From: an uncultured Tabrizicola sp.
GTDB lineage: Bacteria; Pseudomonadota; Alphaproteobacteria; Rhodobacterales; Rhodobacteraceae
Length of the DNA: 6,872 nt
Assembly (NCBI GenBank): GCA_937858255.1
Contig: CALLZQ010000092.1
Span: forward strand, 1-6,872
Direction of reading: 5' to 3'
Below, in pieces: positions 1 to 5,981 of this stretch. Position 1 is the first letter of the stretch, and every line of letters begins with the position of its first letter. Under the pieces are notes generated by a model that searched no databases, was not told the DNA's origin, and worked only from the letters and a program-made list of their open reading frames with translations. Made by a program: the position numbers and the translations under genes.

Positions 1-329
1 TCAGCCTGCGGCATCCGGGCGTTCTTCAGCCCGAACGAGAGGTTCCCGCGCACACTCATCTGCGGGTACAGCGCATAGGACTGGAACACCATGCCGATCC
101 CGCGCTCGCTCGGCTCGGCCCAGGTGACATTGCGGCCCTTGATCCAGATTTGGCCGTCGGAAATCTCCAACAGCCCCGCCAGACAGTTCAAGAGGGTGGA
201 CTTGCCGCAGCCCGAGGGGCCCAGCAGCACGATGAACTCCCCCTCGGCCACATCGAGGTTCAGCTTTTTAAGCACCGAGACCGCCCCGAAATTCAGGGTC
301 AGATCCTTGACTTGAATGGAATGCGACAT
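1..329 (-). CDS. Sugar ABC transporter ATP-binding protein (MalK/UgpC type), N-terminal part
   Basis: Cytoplasmic ATPase subunit that would power the two permeases encoded just upstream. The window edge cuts it after 109 codons; full MalK-type proteins are usually 330-370 residues. It begins MSHSIQVKDLTLNFG. The Walker A motif GPSGCGKST is at about residues 37-45, and the Q-loop segment VFQSYALYPQ is at about 81-90, with the glutamine at 83. The signature motif, Walker B, H-loop and any C-terminal regulatory domain lie outside the window. The ATG (327-329) follows the stop of the preceding permease by 7 bases, so the genes are surely co-transcribed and probably translationally coupled; there is no strong Shine-Dalgarno sequence in the short gap. 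The YALYP sequence after the Q-loop is typical of CUT1 sugar-importer ATPases. The family call is secure. The substrate is inferred only from the neighbouring binding protein. Confidence 0.95.
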   Translation of the reverse strand, partial: MSHSIQVKDLTLNFGAVSVLKKLNLDVAEGEFIVLLGPSGCGKSTLLNCLAGLLEISDGQIWIKGRNVTWAEPSERGIGMVFQSYALYPQMSVRGNLSFGLKNARMPQA

Positions 330-336
330 GGCGAAG

Positions 337-1242
337 TCAGCCTTTCACGGCGCCTGCGGCAATGCCGCGGACGAAGAGTTTGCCAGAGAGGAAGTAGACG
401 ATCAGCGGCACCAGCCCCGTCAGCAGGGTTGCGGCCATGTTGACGTTGTATTCCTTCACGCCCTGGACGGAATTGACGATATTGTTGAGCTGCACGGTCA
501 TCGGGTAGAGCTCGGGCTTGGTATAGACCACACCGAACAGGAAATCGTTCCAGATCCCCGTGACTTGCAGGATGATGGCCACCACGAAGATCGGCAGGCT
601 CATCGGCAGCATGATGCGGAAATAGATGCCCCAGAACCCTGCCCCATCGACACGGGCGGCCTTGAACAACTCTTCCGGGATGGAACTGAAGTAGTTGCGA
701 AAGAGCAGCGTCAGGATCGGCATGCCAAAGATGGTATGGACCAGCACCAGCCCCCAGAGCGTGCCGTAAAGCCCCATTTCCCGCAGGATGATCACGATCG
801 GGTAAAGCATGATCTGATAGGGGATAAAGCTGCCAAAGATCAGGATGGTGAAGAAGACCTCGGAGCCCCGGAACTTCCAGTTGATCAGCGCATAGCCATT
901 GACCGAGGCCACCGCGATGGACAGCACCACCGAGGGGATCAGGATCGTGACCGAATTCCAGAAACCCCGGCTCAGGCCATCGCAGTTCAGCCCCGTGCAG
1001 GCCTCGGCCCAGGCCTTGACCCAGGGCTCAAAGGTGATCTCGACCGGCGGGGCAAAGATATTGCCGACCCGCACCTCGGGCATCCCCTTGAGTGAGGTCA
1101 TCACCATCACCCAAAGCGGCAGGATATAGTACAGGCACACGACAATTAGCGTGCCATAGATCATGATGTTGCGGCCCGAGAGGGTGCGGCGCGGTTTCGG
1201 CCCGCGCGGGCCCGACATGGCAGAGGCGGTCAGGGCAGACAC
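337..1242 (-). CDS. Carbohydrate ABC transporter permease, MalG/GtsC-like
   Basis: Inner-membrane permease of a CUT1 sugar importer, 301 residues, normal length for the MalG-type subunit. Hydrophobic segments lie at about residues 27-49, 96-118, 127-150, 160-182, 213-235 and 268-288, fitting six transmembrane helices. The EAA loop that contacts the ATPase is clear at about 189-213: PEELFKAARVDG followed by a conserved LP. The ending GIAAGAVKG is typical of the family. The start is a GTG (1240-1242), chosen because a GGAGGG Shine-Dalgarno sequence sits 7 bases upstream; an internal ATG at codon 9 (1216-1218) is the alternative. It lies within the overrun of the first permease's frame and 7 bases before the ATPase gene, so it belongs to the same operon. 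The partner permease is the product of the gene starting at 2128. Confidence 0.95.
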   Translation of the reverse strand: MSALTASAMSGPRGPKPRRTLSGRNIMIYGTLIVVCLYYILPLWVMVMTSLKGMPEVRVGNIFAPPVEITFEPWVKAWAEACTGLNCDGLSRGFWNSVTILIPSVVLSIAVASVNGYALINWKFRGSEVFFTILIFGSFIPYQIMLYPIVIILREMGLYGTLWGLVLVHTIFGMPILTLLFRNYFSSIPEELFKAARVDGAGFWGIYFRIMLPMSLPIFVVAIILQVTGIWNDFLFGVVYTKPELYPMTVQLNNIVNSVQGVKEYNVNMAATLLTGLVPLIVYFLSGKLFVRGIAAGAVKG

Positions 1243-2128
1243 GCTTTTTCCCTCCGAATTCCAGATAGGCCCAGGGGATCAGCACGATCAGCACCGACAG
1301 CAGCATCATCGACGAGGCGGCAAAGCCCTGCCCGAGGTTCTGCGCCTGGAACATGTAATCATAGACATACATGGCGGGCACCTGGCTCGCGTTGCCCGGC
1401 CCGCCCGAGGTCTGGGCGACGACGAGGTCATAGAGCTTGATGATCCCGCTTGCGACGATGACCAGCGTGGTGATGAACACCGGGCGCATCATCGGCACGA
1501 CGACAAAGAGATAGGTCTTCCAGGTCGGGATGCCGTCCACCCGGGCGGCCTTCCAGATATCCTCATCAATGCCGCGCAAACCGGCCAGCATGATGCACAT
1601 CACGAAACCCGTCCCCTGCCACAGCCCGGCGATCAGCAGGCCATAAAGCACCAGTTCCGGGTTGTTCAGCGGGTCAAAGGTGAAATCCTCGAACCCGAGG
1701 CTGCGGATGATATGCTGGATGCCGAATTGCGGGTTCAGGATCCATTGCCAGACCAGCCCCGTCACGATGAACGACAGCGCAAAGGGGTACAGCATGATGG
1801 TGCGGAACGTATCTTCATAGCGGATCTTCTGATCCATCAGCACCGCCAGCAGAAACCCGATCGAGATCGTCAGGACGAGGCTCAGCGAGCCATAGATCAT
1901 CAGGTTCTTGATCGAGATCAGCCAGCGACTTGTCTCCCACAGCCGCTCATACTGATCGAAGCCGACGAACTTCATCCGGGGCAGCAGCTTGGAATTGGTA
2001 AAGCTGTACAGCACCGTCCAGAGTGTGCCGCCCAAGAAGATCACCAGTGCCGTCGCCACCATGGGCAGGGCCGCGATCTTGGCGCTGATATTGCGCAAAA
2101 GCCTGCTTGGCTTGCCCACAGTCGACAT
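1028..2128 (-). CDS. Carbohydrate ABC transporter permease, MalF/GtsB-like, with aberrant C-terminus
   Basis: First inner-membrane permease of the CUT1 importer. The conserved part covers residues 1-296 (2128 to 1241), ending in a family-like PWAYLEFGGKKR. Hydrophobic segments lie at about residues 22-42, 75-97, 108-130, 158-182, 215-237 and 270-289. The EAA loop is at about 187-214: DEDIWKAARVDG followed by VVVP. The ATG at 2126-2128 has a good Shine-Dalgarno sequence (AAGGAAGG, 2135-2142). Oddity: no stop follows the conserved end. The frame continues about 70 codons to 1028 across the start of the next permease, giving 366 residues whose tail is arginine/proline/histidine-rich and looks like an out-of-frame reading of that gene. 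In the third frame a TGA occurs at once (1230-1232), so one extra base in the AAAAA run (1245-1249) would end the protein just inside the next gene. I infer a frameshift or sequence error; a genuine extension is less likely. Confidence 0.88.
   Translation of the reverse strand: MSTVGKPSRLLRNISAKIAALPMVATALVIFLGGTLWTVLYSFTNSKLLPRMKFVGFDQYERLWETSRWLISIKNLMIYGSLSLVLTISIGFLLAVLMDQKIRYEDTFRTIMLYPFALSFIVTGLVWQWILNPQFGIQHIIRSLGFEDFTFDPLNNPELVLYGLLIAGLWQGTGFVMCIMLAGLRGIDEDIWKAARVDGIPTWKTYLFVVVPMMRPVFITTLVIVASGIIKLYDLVVAQTSGGPGNASQVPAMYVYDYMFQAQNLGQGFAASSMMLLSVLIVLIPWAYLEFGGKKRVCPDRLCHVGPARAETAPHPLGPQHHDLWHANCRVPVLYPAALGDGDDLTQGDARGAGRQYLCPAGRDHL
1250..1255 (-). promoter_or_regulatory. Shine-Dalgarno sequence deciding the GTG start of the second permease
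   Basis: GGAGGG on the minus strand, separated by AAAAAGC (7 bases) from the GTG at 1240-1242. It lies inside the last conserved codons of the upstream permease gene (LEFGGKKR). This supports the GTG over the internal ATG eight codons later and suggests translational coupling between the two permeases. Confidence 0.7.
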
Positions 2129-2160
2129 GGCACGCCTTCCTTGTTGTCGTGAGGATCGCA

Positions 2161-2191
2161 GGGGCCGCCCGCGCCTTTGGCGGACGGCCCC
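2161..2191 (-). other. Intercistronic hairpin between binding-protein and permease genes
   Basis: In the 80-base gap between the binding-protein stop (2209) and the permease start (2128) there is an inverted repeat. GGGGCCG (2161-2167) pairs perfectly with CGGCCCC (2185-2191), and an inner CGCC-TTT-GGCG can extend the structure. No T-tract follows on the minus strand, so it does not look like a Rho-independent terminator. Similar GC-rich hairpins after binding-protein genes (as in the malE-malF gap) are known to stabilise the upstream message and lower permease output. That role is inferred here. Confidence 0.6.
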
Positions 2192-2208
2192 CGATGATCA
2201 GAAACGGA

Positions 2209-3438
2209 TCACAGACCCGACTTCAGGTTTTCGACCCATTTGGCATGGGCCTCTTCCGGCGCCATGTCCGACTTCCAGAATTCGACCATCAGGTCTTCAT
2301 TCTGCTTTTGCACGTCCGGCGACCAGTTCATGTCACCCGAGGGGACGATATTGCCGCCCGCCAGCACTTCCAGACCCTTCTTCATGCAGTCATTGGCGGC
2401 GTTCAGGTCGATGTCGCCACGGATCGGCAGCGAGCCTTTCTTGAGGTTGAAGGCCACCTGCGCCTCGGGCGAGACGAGGAGCGCGGCCAGACGCTTCTGC
2501 GCGGCTTCCTTCTCGGCATCCTCAAGTTTCGGGAAGTAGAAAGCGTCGCCACCAGTCGAGATGTACTCGTTCAGACCCAGACCCAGAAGGCAGGTGTAGT
2601 CCTTGCCCGCGACCTCACCGGCGACCTGGAATTCACCCTGCGCCCAGTCACCCATGATCTGGCCGGCGGCCTGATCGGTGATGACGAGGTTGGTGGCCTG
2701 GTTCCAGTCCTGAACCGTGGATTTGGCGGCCAGTTTCCGCGCATCGGCGGCGGCAGCGAAGACCTTGGCATATTCCGGGCCTGCGGCCACATCCATGTTC
2801 TTGTCGACGTTCACGGCCTTCCACGCGTCAAGGCCAGCCACGGCAATCTGCATGGCGCCAAAGGCAAGGTTCGACTGCCAGGGCTGGTTGCCCAAAGCCA
2901 GCGGGATCTTGCCCGCCGCCTCGACCTGCGGGGCCGACGCCACGAATTCGTTCCAGTTGGTCGGAACCGGCAGACCCAGATCCTCATAGACCTTGTTCGA
3001 GAGCCACAGCCATTCCGGCGAGTGAATGTTCACAGGCGCACAATAGATTTTGCCATCCACCGTGCAGGCATCCAGCAGACTGGGTGGATAGACGATCTCT
3101 TTCCAGTTGTTCGCCTCGGCCACATCGGTCAGGTCCAGCATCAGCCCCGCCTCGACCAGTTCCAGCGCCTGCTGGCCGTGGTTGAACTGGGTCGCGCCCA
3201 TCGGATCGCCGCCGGTGATGCGGCTGATCATGATCGGGCGGGCCGTGCCGCCACCGCCGGCGATGGCGCCGTCGATCCACTTGTCGCCCGAGGCGTCGAA
3301 CGCCTTGGCCAGTTCGGCCACAGCAGCGGCTTCGCCGCCCGAGGTCCACCAGTGGGTAACTTCCAGTTCCGTTGCATGGGCCATGAACGGCAGAGCCACC
3401 GACGCGGCAAGCGCCGTGGCGAGTTTAAAGGTCTTCAT
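2209..3438 (-). CDS. Periplasmic sugar-binding protein of CUT1 ABC importer (GtsA-like, probably glucose-type)
   Basis: Extracytoplasmic solute-binding protein, 409 residues, normal length for the family. A classical Sec signal peptide covers residues 1-22 (MKTFKLATAL, then a hydrophobic stretch to AHA), with cleavage likely before TELEV. The mature N-terminus carries VTHWWTSGGE (about 28-36), typical of the glucose/mannose-binding branch, where paired tryptophans stack on the sugar. Other family-like elements are FNHGQQ (85-90), MGDWAQGEF (262-270) and KKGSLPIRGD (333-342). Cysteines at 125, 133, 283 and 351 could form two periplasmic disulfides. The ATG (3436-3438) has a strong Shine-Dalgarno sequence, GGGAGGA (3443-3449). 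It is the first gene of the transporter operon, directly downstream of two probable LacI-type operators, with a hairpin after its stop. Glucose-type specificity is inferred from resemblance; related proteins also bind other hexoses or glycosides. Confidence 0.95.
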   Translation of the reverse strand: MKTFKLATALAASVALPFMAHATELEVTHWWTSGGEAAAVAELAKAFDASGDKWIDGAIAGGGGTARPIMISRITGGDPMGATQFNHGQQALELVEAGLMLDLTDVAEANNWKEIVYPPSLLDACTVDGKIYCAPVNIHSPEWLWLSNKVYEDLGLPVPTNWNEFVASAPQVEAAGKIPLALGNQPWQSNLAFGAMQIAVAGLDAWKAVNVDKNMDVAAGPEYAKVFAAAADARKLAAKSTVQDWNQATNLVITDQAAGQIMGDWAQGEFQVAGEVAGKDYTCLLGLGLNEYISTGGDAFYFPKLEDAEKEAAQKRLAALLVSPEAQVAFNLKKGSLPIRGDIDLNAANDCMKKGLEVLAGGNIVPSGDMNWSPDVQKQNEDLMVEFWKSDMAPEEAHAKWVENLKSGL

Positions 3439-3452
3439 CAGTTCCTCCCAGT

Positions 3453-3470
3453 TACTATATCGTTATAGTA
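3453..3470. promoter_or_regulatory. Operator O1, probable LacI-family site
   Basis: TACTATATCGTTATAGTA is an 18-base near-palindrome with a central CG; seven of eight outward base pairs are symmetric, the exception being next to the centre. A central CG inside an even palindrome is the usual LacI-family operator form, and a LacI-family gene lies next door. It sits just upstream of the binding-protein Shine-Dalgarno sequence and covers the predicted transcription start, a position fit for repression. Confidence 0.75.
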
Positions 3471-3474
3471 GATT

Positions 3475-3490
3475 CCTATAACGTTGTAGT
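3475..3490. promoter_or_regulatory. Operator O2, second copy of the probable LacI-family site
   Basis: CTATAACGTTGTAG (3476-3489) is a second palindrome with a central CG and a single mismatched pair. It shares the pattern CTATAnCGTTnTAG with O1. Its centre lies 21 bp from that of O1, two helical turns, placing both sites on the same face of the DNA. It overlaps the predicted -10 element of the transporter promoter. Confidence 0.7.
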
Positions 3491-3502
3491 TTGGTCTGGC
3501 AA
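3475..3502 (-). promoter_or_regulatory. Probable sigma-70-type promoter of the transporter operon
   Basis: On the minus strand, TTGCCA (3497-3502) and TATAGG (3475-3480) are separated by 16 bases. This would start transcription at about 3466-3469, inside operator O1, and give a leader of about 30 bases with a good Shine-Dalgarno sequence before the ATG at 3438. The hexamers are only moderate matches. The fit with the two operators is the main support. Confidence 0.45.
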
Positions 3503-3515
3503 GCAATCTTTTCGC

Positions 3516-3545
3516 TTGTGAAACCTGCCCGCAAAATTGTTCAAT
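3516..3545 (+). promoter_or_regulatory. Weak candidate promoter for the LacI-isomerase-oxidoreductase side
   Basis: TTGTGA (3516-3521), an 18-base spacer and TTCAAT (3540-3545) form a poor but possible sigma-70-type promoter reading toward the regulator gene. It does not overlap the operators, the nearer of which is centred about 34 bp upstream of its -35 box. Autoregulation therefore cannot be judged. It is listed because no better plus-strand promoter is visible between 3440 and 3600. Confidence 0.2.
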
Positions 3546-3626
3546 AGGGGTTCGTGGCAAGTGCCGCGATGCAGAATTCCGGCCCCTTGGGCAGAGAGAG
3601 ACGATGGCGCTCAACCTGAAAAATCC

Positions 3627-4802
3627 ATGCCAATCCGGGCGGAAGGAGACCAGCACGCGCCCCTCTGCGCTGCGGCATTTGGGGGACGGGAGGGCCCCTC
3701 CCCCCCAAGGCGGGGGCGGGTTGGGCGGCCCGTGTTTTCGTCTTGGGGGGGGGGGAGAAGGACAGACCGCCCCCCCCCCGCCCCCCCCGCCGATTCGGAA
3801 CATGAGCGCCCGACGCTCAAGACCATTGCCGCCGAAACCGGTTATGCGATTGCCACCGTCAGCCGCGCGCTCAAGAACGCCCCCGATATCGGCGAGGAAA
3901 CCAAACGCCGCGTGCGCGAGGCGGCGCAGCGGTTGGGCTATCGCCCGAACCGCGCAGGTGTGCGACTGCGCACAGGCAAAACCAATGTCATCGCCCTCGT
4001 CCTCTCGACCGAGGCCGATATGATGAACCACACCTCGCGCCTGCTCTATTCCATCGCCAATGCGTTGCGGGGCACCTCGTACCATCTGATCGTGACACCG
4101 TTCTTTCCCGATCAGGATCCGATGGACCCGATCCGCTATCTGGTGGAAACCGAAAGTGCCGATGCGATCATCCTGAACCAGACGCGGCCGGACGATCCAC
4201 GCATCCGCTATATGCATGAGCGCGGCTTCCCCTTTGCCACGCATGGGCGCACCGAGATGGGGATCGAGCATCCCTATTTCGATTTTGATAACGAGAGTTT
4301 CGGCGCCATTTCGGTTCAGGCTCTGGCCGCGCGTGGGCGGCGGCGGCTGATGCTGATCCCGCCGCCCAGGCTGCATGCCTATTCGCGCCATATGACCCAA
4401 GGCTTTGCCAATGCTGCGGCGGCCAGCGGAACGCCCTTTGAGATCGCCACCGATGTAACCTCGGACAGCCCCGCGCAGGCGGTAGAGCGGGCGCTGCTGA
4501 CGCGGCTATCGGGGGCGAACCCGCCGGATGGGCTGGTCTGCGGGTCGACCAATTCGGCGATGGCGGCGGTGGCGGCAGCGGAACAGACCGGGCTGGTGCT
4601 GGGGCGCAACCTCGACATCGTGGCGAAAGAGGCCGTGCGCTTTCTGCGCCGTTTCCGGCGCGAGATGCTGATCGTGACCGAGGATGTCGGTCAGGCCGGC
4701 GATTTTCTGGCCCGCGCCGTGGTGGCGGCGATCGAGAAGAAGACCGATCAGAAAATGCAGGGGCTGGAGGTGCCGACGCTGGTCGAGCCACCCCAACCAT
4801 GA
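3627..4802 (+). CDS. LacI-family transcriptional regulator, start codon unresolved
   Basis: DNA-binding sugar-responsive regulator. The conserved protein starts at codon 3804 (ERPTLKTIAAETG). The helix-turn-helix is LKTIAAETGYAIATVSRAL, followed by NAPDIGEETKRRVREAA and the hinge region RPNRAGVRLRTGKT. The periplasmic-binding-protein-like effector domain runs to the TGA at 4800-4802. Family hallmarks include GFPFATHGR, PYFDFDN, DGLVCGSTN and the late EDVGQAGDFLARA. LacI proteins normally have only a few residues before the helix-turn-helix. Here the in-frame options are ATG 3627 (59 extra residues, no Shine-Dalgarno), ATG 3537 and GTG 3732, all translating the G/C tract into unlikely sequence; ATG 3802 is out of frame. 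I give 3627 as a placeholder. It probably represses the divergent transporter operon through the two palindromes near 3461 and 3482. The isomerase gene follows after 19 bases. Confidence 0.88.
   Translation: MPIRAEGDQHAPLCAAAFGGREGPSPPRRGRVGRPVFSSWGGGRRTDRPPPAPPADSEHERPTLKTIAAETGYAIATVSRALKNAPDIGEETKRRVREAAQRLGYRPNRAGVRLRTGKTNVIALVLSTEADMMNHTSRLLYSIANALRGTSYHLIVTPFFPDQDPMDPIRYLVETESADAIILNQTRPDDPRIRYMHERGFPFATHGRTEMGIEHPYFDFDNESFGAISVQALAARGRRRLMLIPPPRLHAYSRHMTQGFANAAAASGTPFEIATDVTSDSPAQAVERALLTRLSGANPPDGLVCGSTNSAMAAVAAAEQTGLVLGRNLDIVAKEAVRFLRRFRREMLIVTEDVGQAGDFLARAVVAAIEKKTDQKMQGLEVPTLVEPPQP
3677..3790. repeat. G/C homopolymer and palindrome tract before the LacI coding region
   Basis: This stretch contains C7 (3700-3706), G11 (3745-3755), C10 (3770-3779) and C8 (3781-3788), plus several G5 runs. 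It includes the perfect palindrome GGGAGGG-C-CCCTCCC (3688-3702), and C6-AAGGC-G5 (3701-3716). The G11 and C10 runs are complementary and could form a hairpin with a 14-base loop holding the purine-rich AGAAGGA. The composition differs sharply from the AT-rich operator region just upstream and from the coding sequence just downstream. It may be an intergenic repeat, a slippage-prone tract or a poorly sequenced stretch. Confidence 0.6.
3756..3762 (+). promoter_or_regulatory. Orphan Shine-Dalgarno-like sequence before the LacI coding region
   Basis: AGAAGGA is a good ribosome-binding site, but the expected start position (about 3768-3773) holds only CGCCCC and no start codon. The conserved LacI reading begins about 12 codons later (E-R-P-T-L-K from 3804). 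The true start may once have been here and been lost or garbled by the C-run. Confidence 0.35.
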
Positions 4803-4821
4803 CCAAGACAGGGAGAGGAAG

Positions 4822-5877
4822 ATGAAGGCGATCAAGGGACCGGCGCTGTTTCTGGCACAATTCGCGGGCGATGCCGCGCCGTTCAATTCGTGGGACAGTA
4901 TCACCAAATGGGCCGCTGACTGCGGCTATGTCGGCGTGCAGATCCCCAGTTGGGACGGGCGGCTGTTCGATCTGGAAAAGGCAGCCGCGTCAAAAGATTA
5001 CTGTGATGAGATCAAGGGTGTTGCAGCGGCGAACGGCATTGCCGTGACTGAGCTTTCGACCCATCTTCAGGGGCAGTTGGTGGCGGTGCATCCGGCCTAT
5101 GACGCGGCCTTTGACGGCTTTGCCGCGCCTTCGGTGCGGGGTAATCCCAAAGCGCGCGCGGCATGGGCGGTGGATCAGGTGAAAAAGGCGCTGACGGCCT
5201 CAGGAAACCTCGGGCTGACGGCACATGCAACCTTTTCCGGCGCGCTCGCCTGGCCCTATGTCTATCCTTGGCCGCAACGCCCGGCGGGGCTGGTGGAAGA
5301 AGCCTTTGACGAATTGGCCCGCCGCTGGCTGCCGATCCTGAACCATGCCGAGGAATGTGGTGTGGATGTCTGCTATGAGATCCATCCCGGCGAGGATCTG
5401 CATGACGGGGTCAGCTATGAAATGTTTCTGGACCGCGTCAAGGGCCACGCGCGGGCGAACATGCTGTATGACCCCAGCCATTATGTGCTGCAACACCTTG
5501 ATTATCTGGAGCATATCGACATCTACCACGAGCGGATCCGCATGTTCCATGTCAAGGATGCCGAGTTGAACCCGACCGGGCGGCAGGGTGTCTATGGCGG
5601 GTTCCAGTCCTGGGTCAACCGGGCGGGACGCTTCCGCAGCCTGGGCGACGGGCAGGTGGATTTCGGCGGGATCTTTTCCAAGCTCACCCAGTACGGGTTT
5701 GACGGCTGGGCGGTGGTCGAGTGGGAATGCTGCCTGAAACACCCCGAAGATGGCGCGCGAGAGGGGGCGGAATTTGTCCGCGCCCATATGATCCGGGTGA
5801 CGGAAAAGGCCTTTGACGATTTTGCCGGTGCCGGGACGGACCGGGCGGCGAACCGGCGGATGCTGGGTCTGGACTGA
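4822..5877 (+). CDS. Sugar phosphate isomerase/epimerase family TIM-barrel protein
   Basis: Cytoplasmic xylose-isomerase-like TIM-barrel enzyme, 351 residues, full length. Probable divalent-metal ligands are the glutamate of CYEIHPGED (E186), the aspartate of YDPSH (D217), the histidine of MFHVKDAE (H243) and the glutamate of AVVEWE (E300), spaced as in this superfamily. Related proteins epimerise or isomerise keto-sugars, for example IolE-type and YcjR-type enzymes. The long, cysteine- and tryptophan-containing form with PSWDGRLFDL near residues 42-51 is common beside Gfo/Idh oxidoreductases in alphaproteobacteria. The ATG at 4822 is firmly set by GGGAGAGGAAG directly upstream. It lies 19 bases after the LacI stop and is probably co-transcribed with it. 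A role acting with the downstream dehydrogenase on the imported sugar is inferred; the exact reaction is unknown. Confidence 0.93.
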   Translation: MKAIKGPALFLAQFAGDAAPFNSWDSITKWAADCGYVGVQIPSWDGRLFDLEKAAASKDYCDEIKGVAAANGIAVTELSTHLQGQLVAVHPAYDAAFDGFAAPSVRGNPKARAAWAVDQVKKALTASGNLGLTAHATFSGALAWPYVYPWPQRPAGLVEEAFDELARRWLPILNHAEECGVDVCYEIHPGEDLHDGVSYEMFLDRVKGHARANMLYDPSHYVLQHLDYLEHIDIYHERIRMFHVKDAELNPTGRQGVYGGFQSWVNRAGRFRSLGDGQVDFGGIFSKLTQYGFDGWAVVEWECCLKHPEDGAREGAEFVRAHMIRVTEKAFDDFAGAGTDRAANRRMLGLD

Positions 5878-5892
5878 AGCGGGAGAAAGGAA

Positions 5893-5963
5893 GGGGGCGC
5901 TGCCCCCTTCGCGGTCCTGCCGGGGCAGGACCGCTGACCCCCGGGATATTTAGAGACAGAAAA
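5893..5963. repeat. Intergenic double-hairpin repeat with GGGATATTT tail
   Basis: The 104-base gap between isomerase and oxidoreductase holds two adjacent perfect hairpins. GGGGGC-GCT-GCCCCC occupies 5893-5907. An 11-bp stem, GCGGTCCTGCC (5911-5921) pairing with GGCAGGACCGC (5924-5934), has a 2-base loop. CCCCCGGGATATTTAGAGAC and an A-rich end follow. Similar elements are, to my recollection, frequent between genes in Rhodobacteraceae. There is no T-tract after the stems, so simple Rho-independent termination is doubtful; RNA stabilisation or partial attenuation within the operon is possible. Confidence 0.65.
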
Positions 5964-5981
5964 TGGCAGGGAGTTCTGGAG

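Noticed and set aside
316..1095. Plus-strand open frame opposite the second permease
   Set aside because: The composition is a mirror of the permease codons (D/H/Q-rich) and no domain is visible.
1163..2152. Long plus-strand open frame opposite the first permease
   Set aside because: It is histidine/arginine/aspartate-rich with no recognisable domain and lies exactly antisense to a clear permease; open antisense frames are expected in GC-rich DNA.
2107..3468. 453-codon plus-strand open frame opposite the binding protein
   Set aside because: It covers the whole binding-protein gene antisense and has low-complexity, family-free sequence; the opposite strand has a signal peptide, conserved motifs and a Shine-Dalgarno sequence.
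3536..3545. Small palindrome ATTG-TT-CAAT as another operator
   Set aside because: Only four base pairs per arm, no central CG, and no similarity to the two clear operator sites.
3745..3779. G11/C10 inverted repeat as a Rho-independent terminator
   Set aside because: No T-tract follows on either strand, and the complementarity is merely homopolymeric; it may not reflect the true sequence.
3802..4023. ATG at 3802 as the LacI start
   Set aside because: It is in a different frame from the conserved helix-turn-helix and reads arginine/proline-rich nonsense to a stop at 4021-4023.
3438..4400. Minus-strand open frame across the control region and the LacI gene
   Set aside because: It translates the homopolymers into glycine and proline runs and has no family resemblance; the LacI frame on the other strand is unmistakable.
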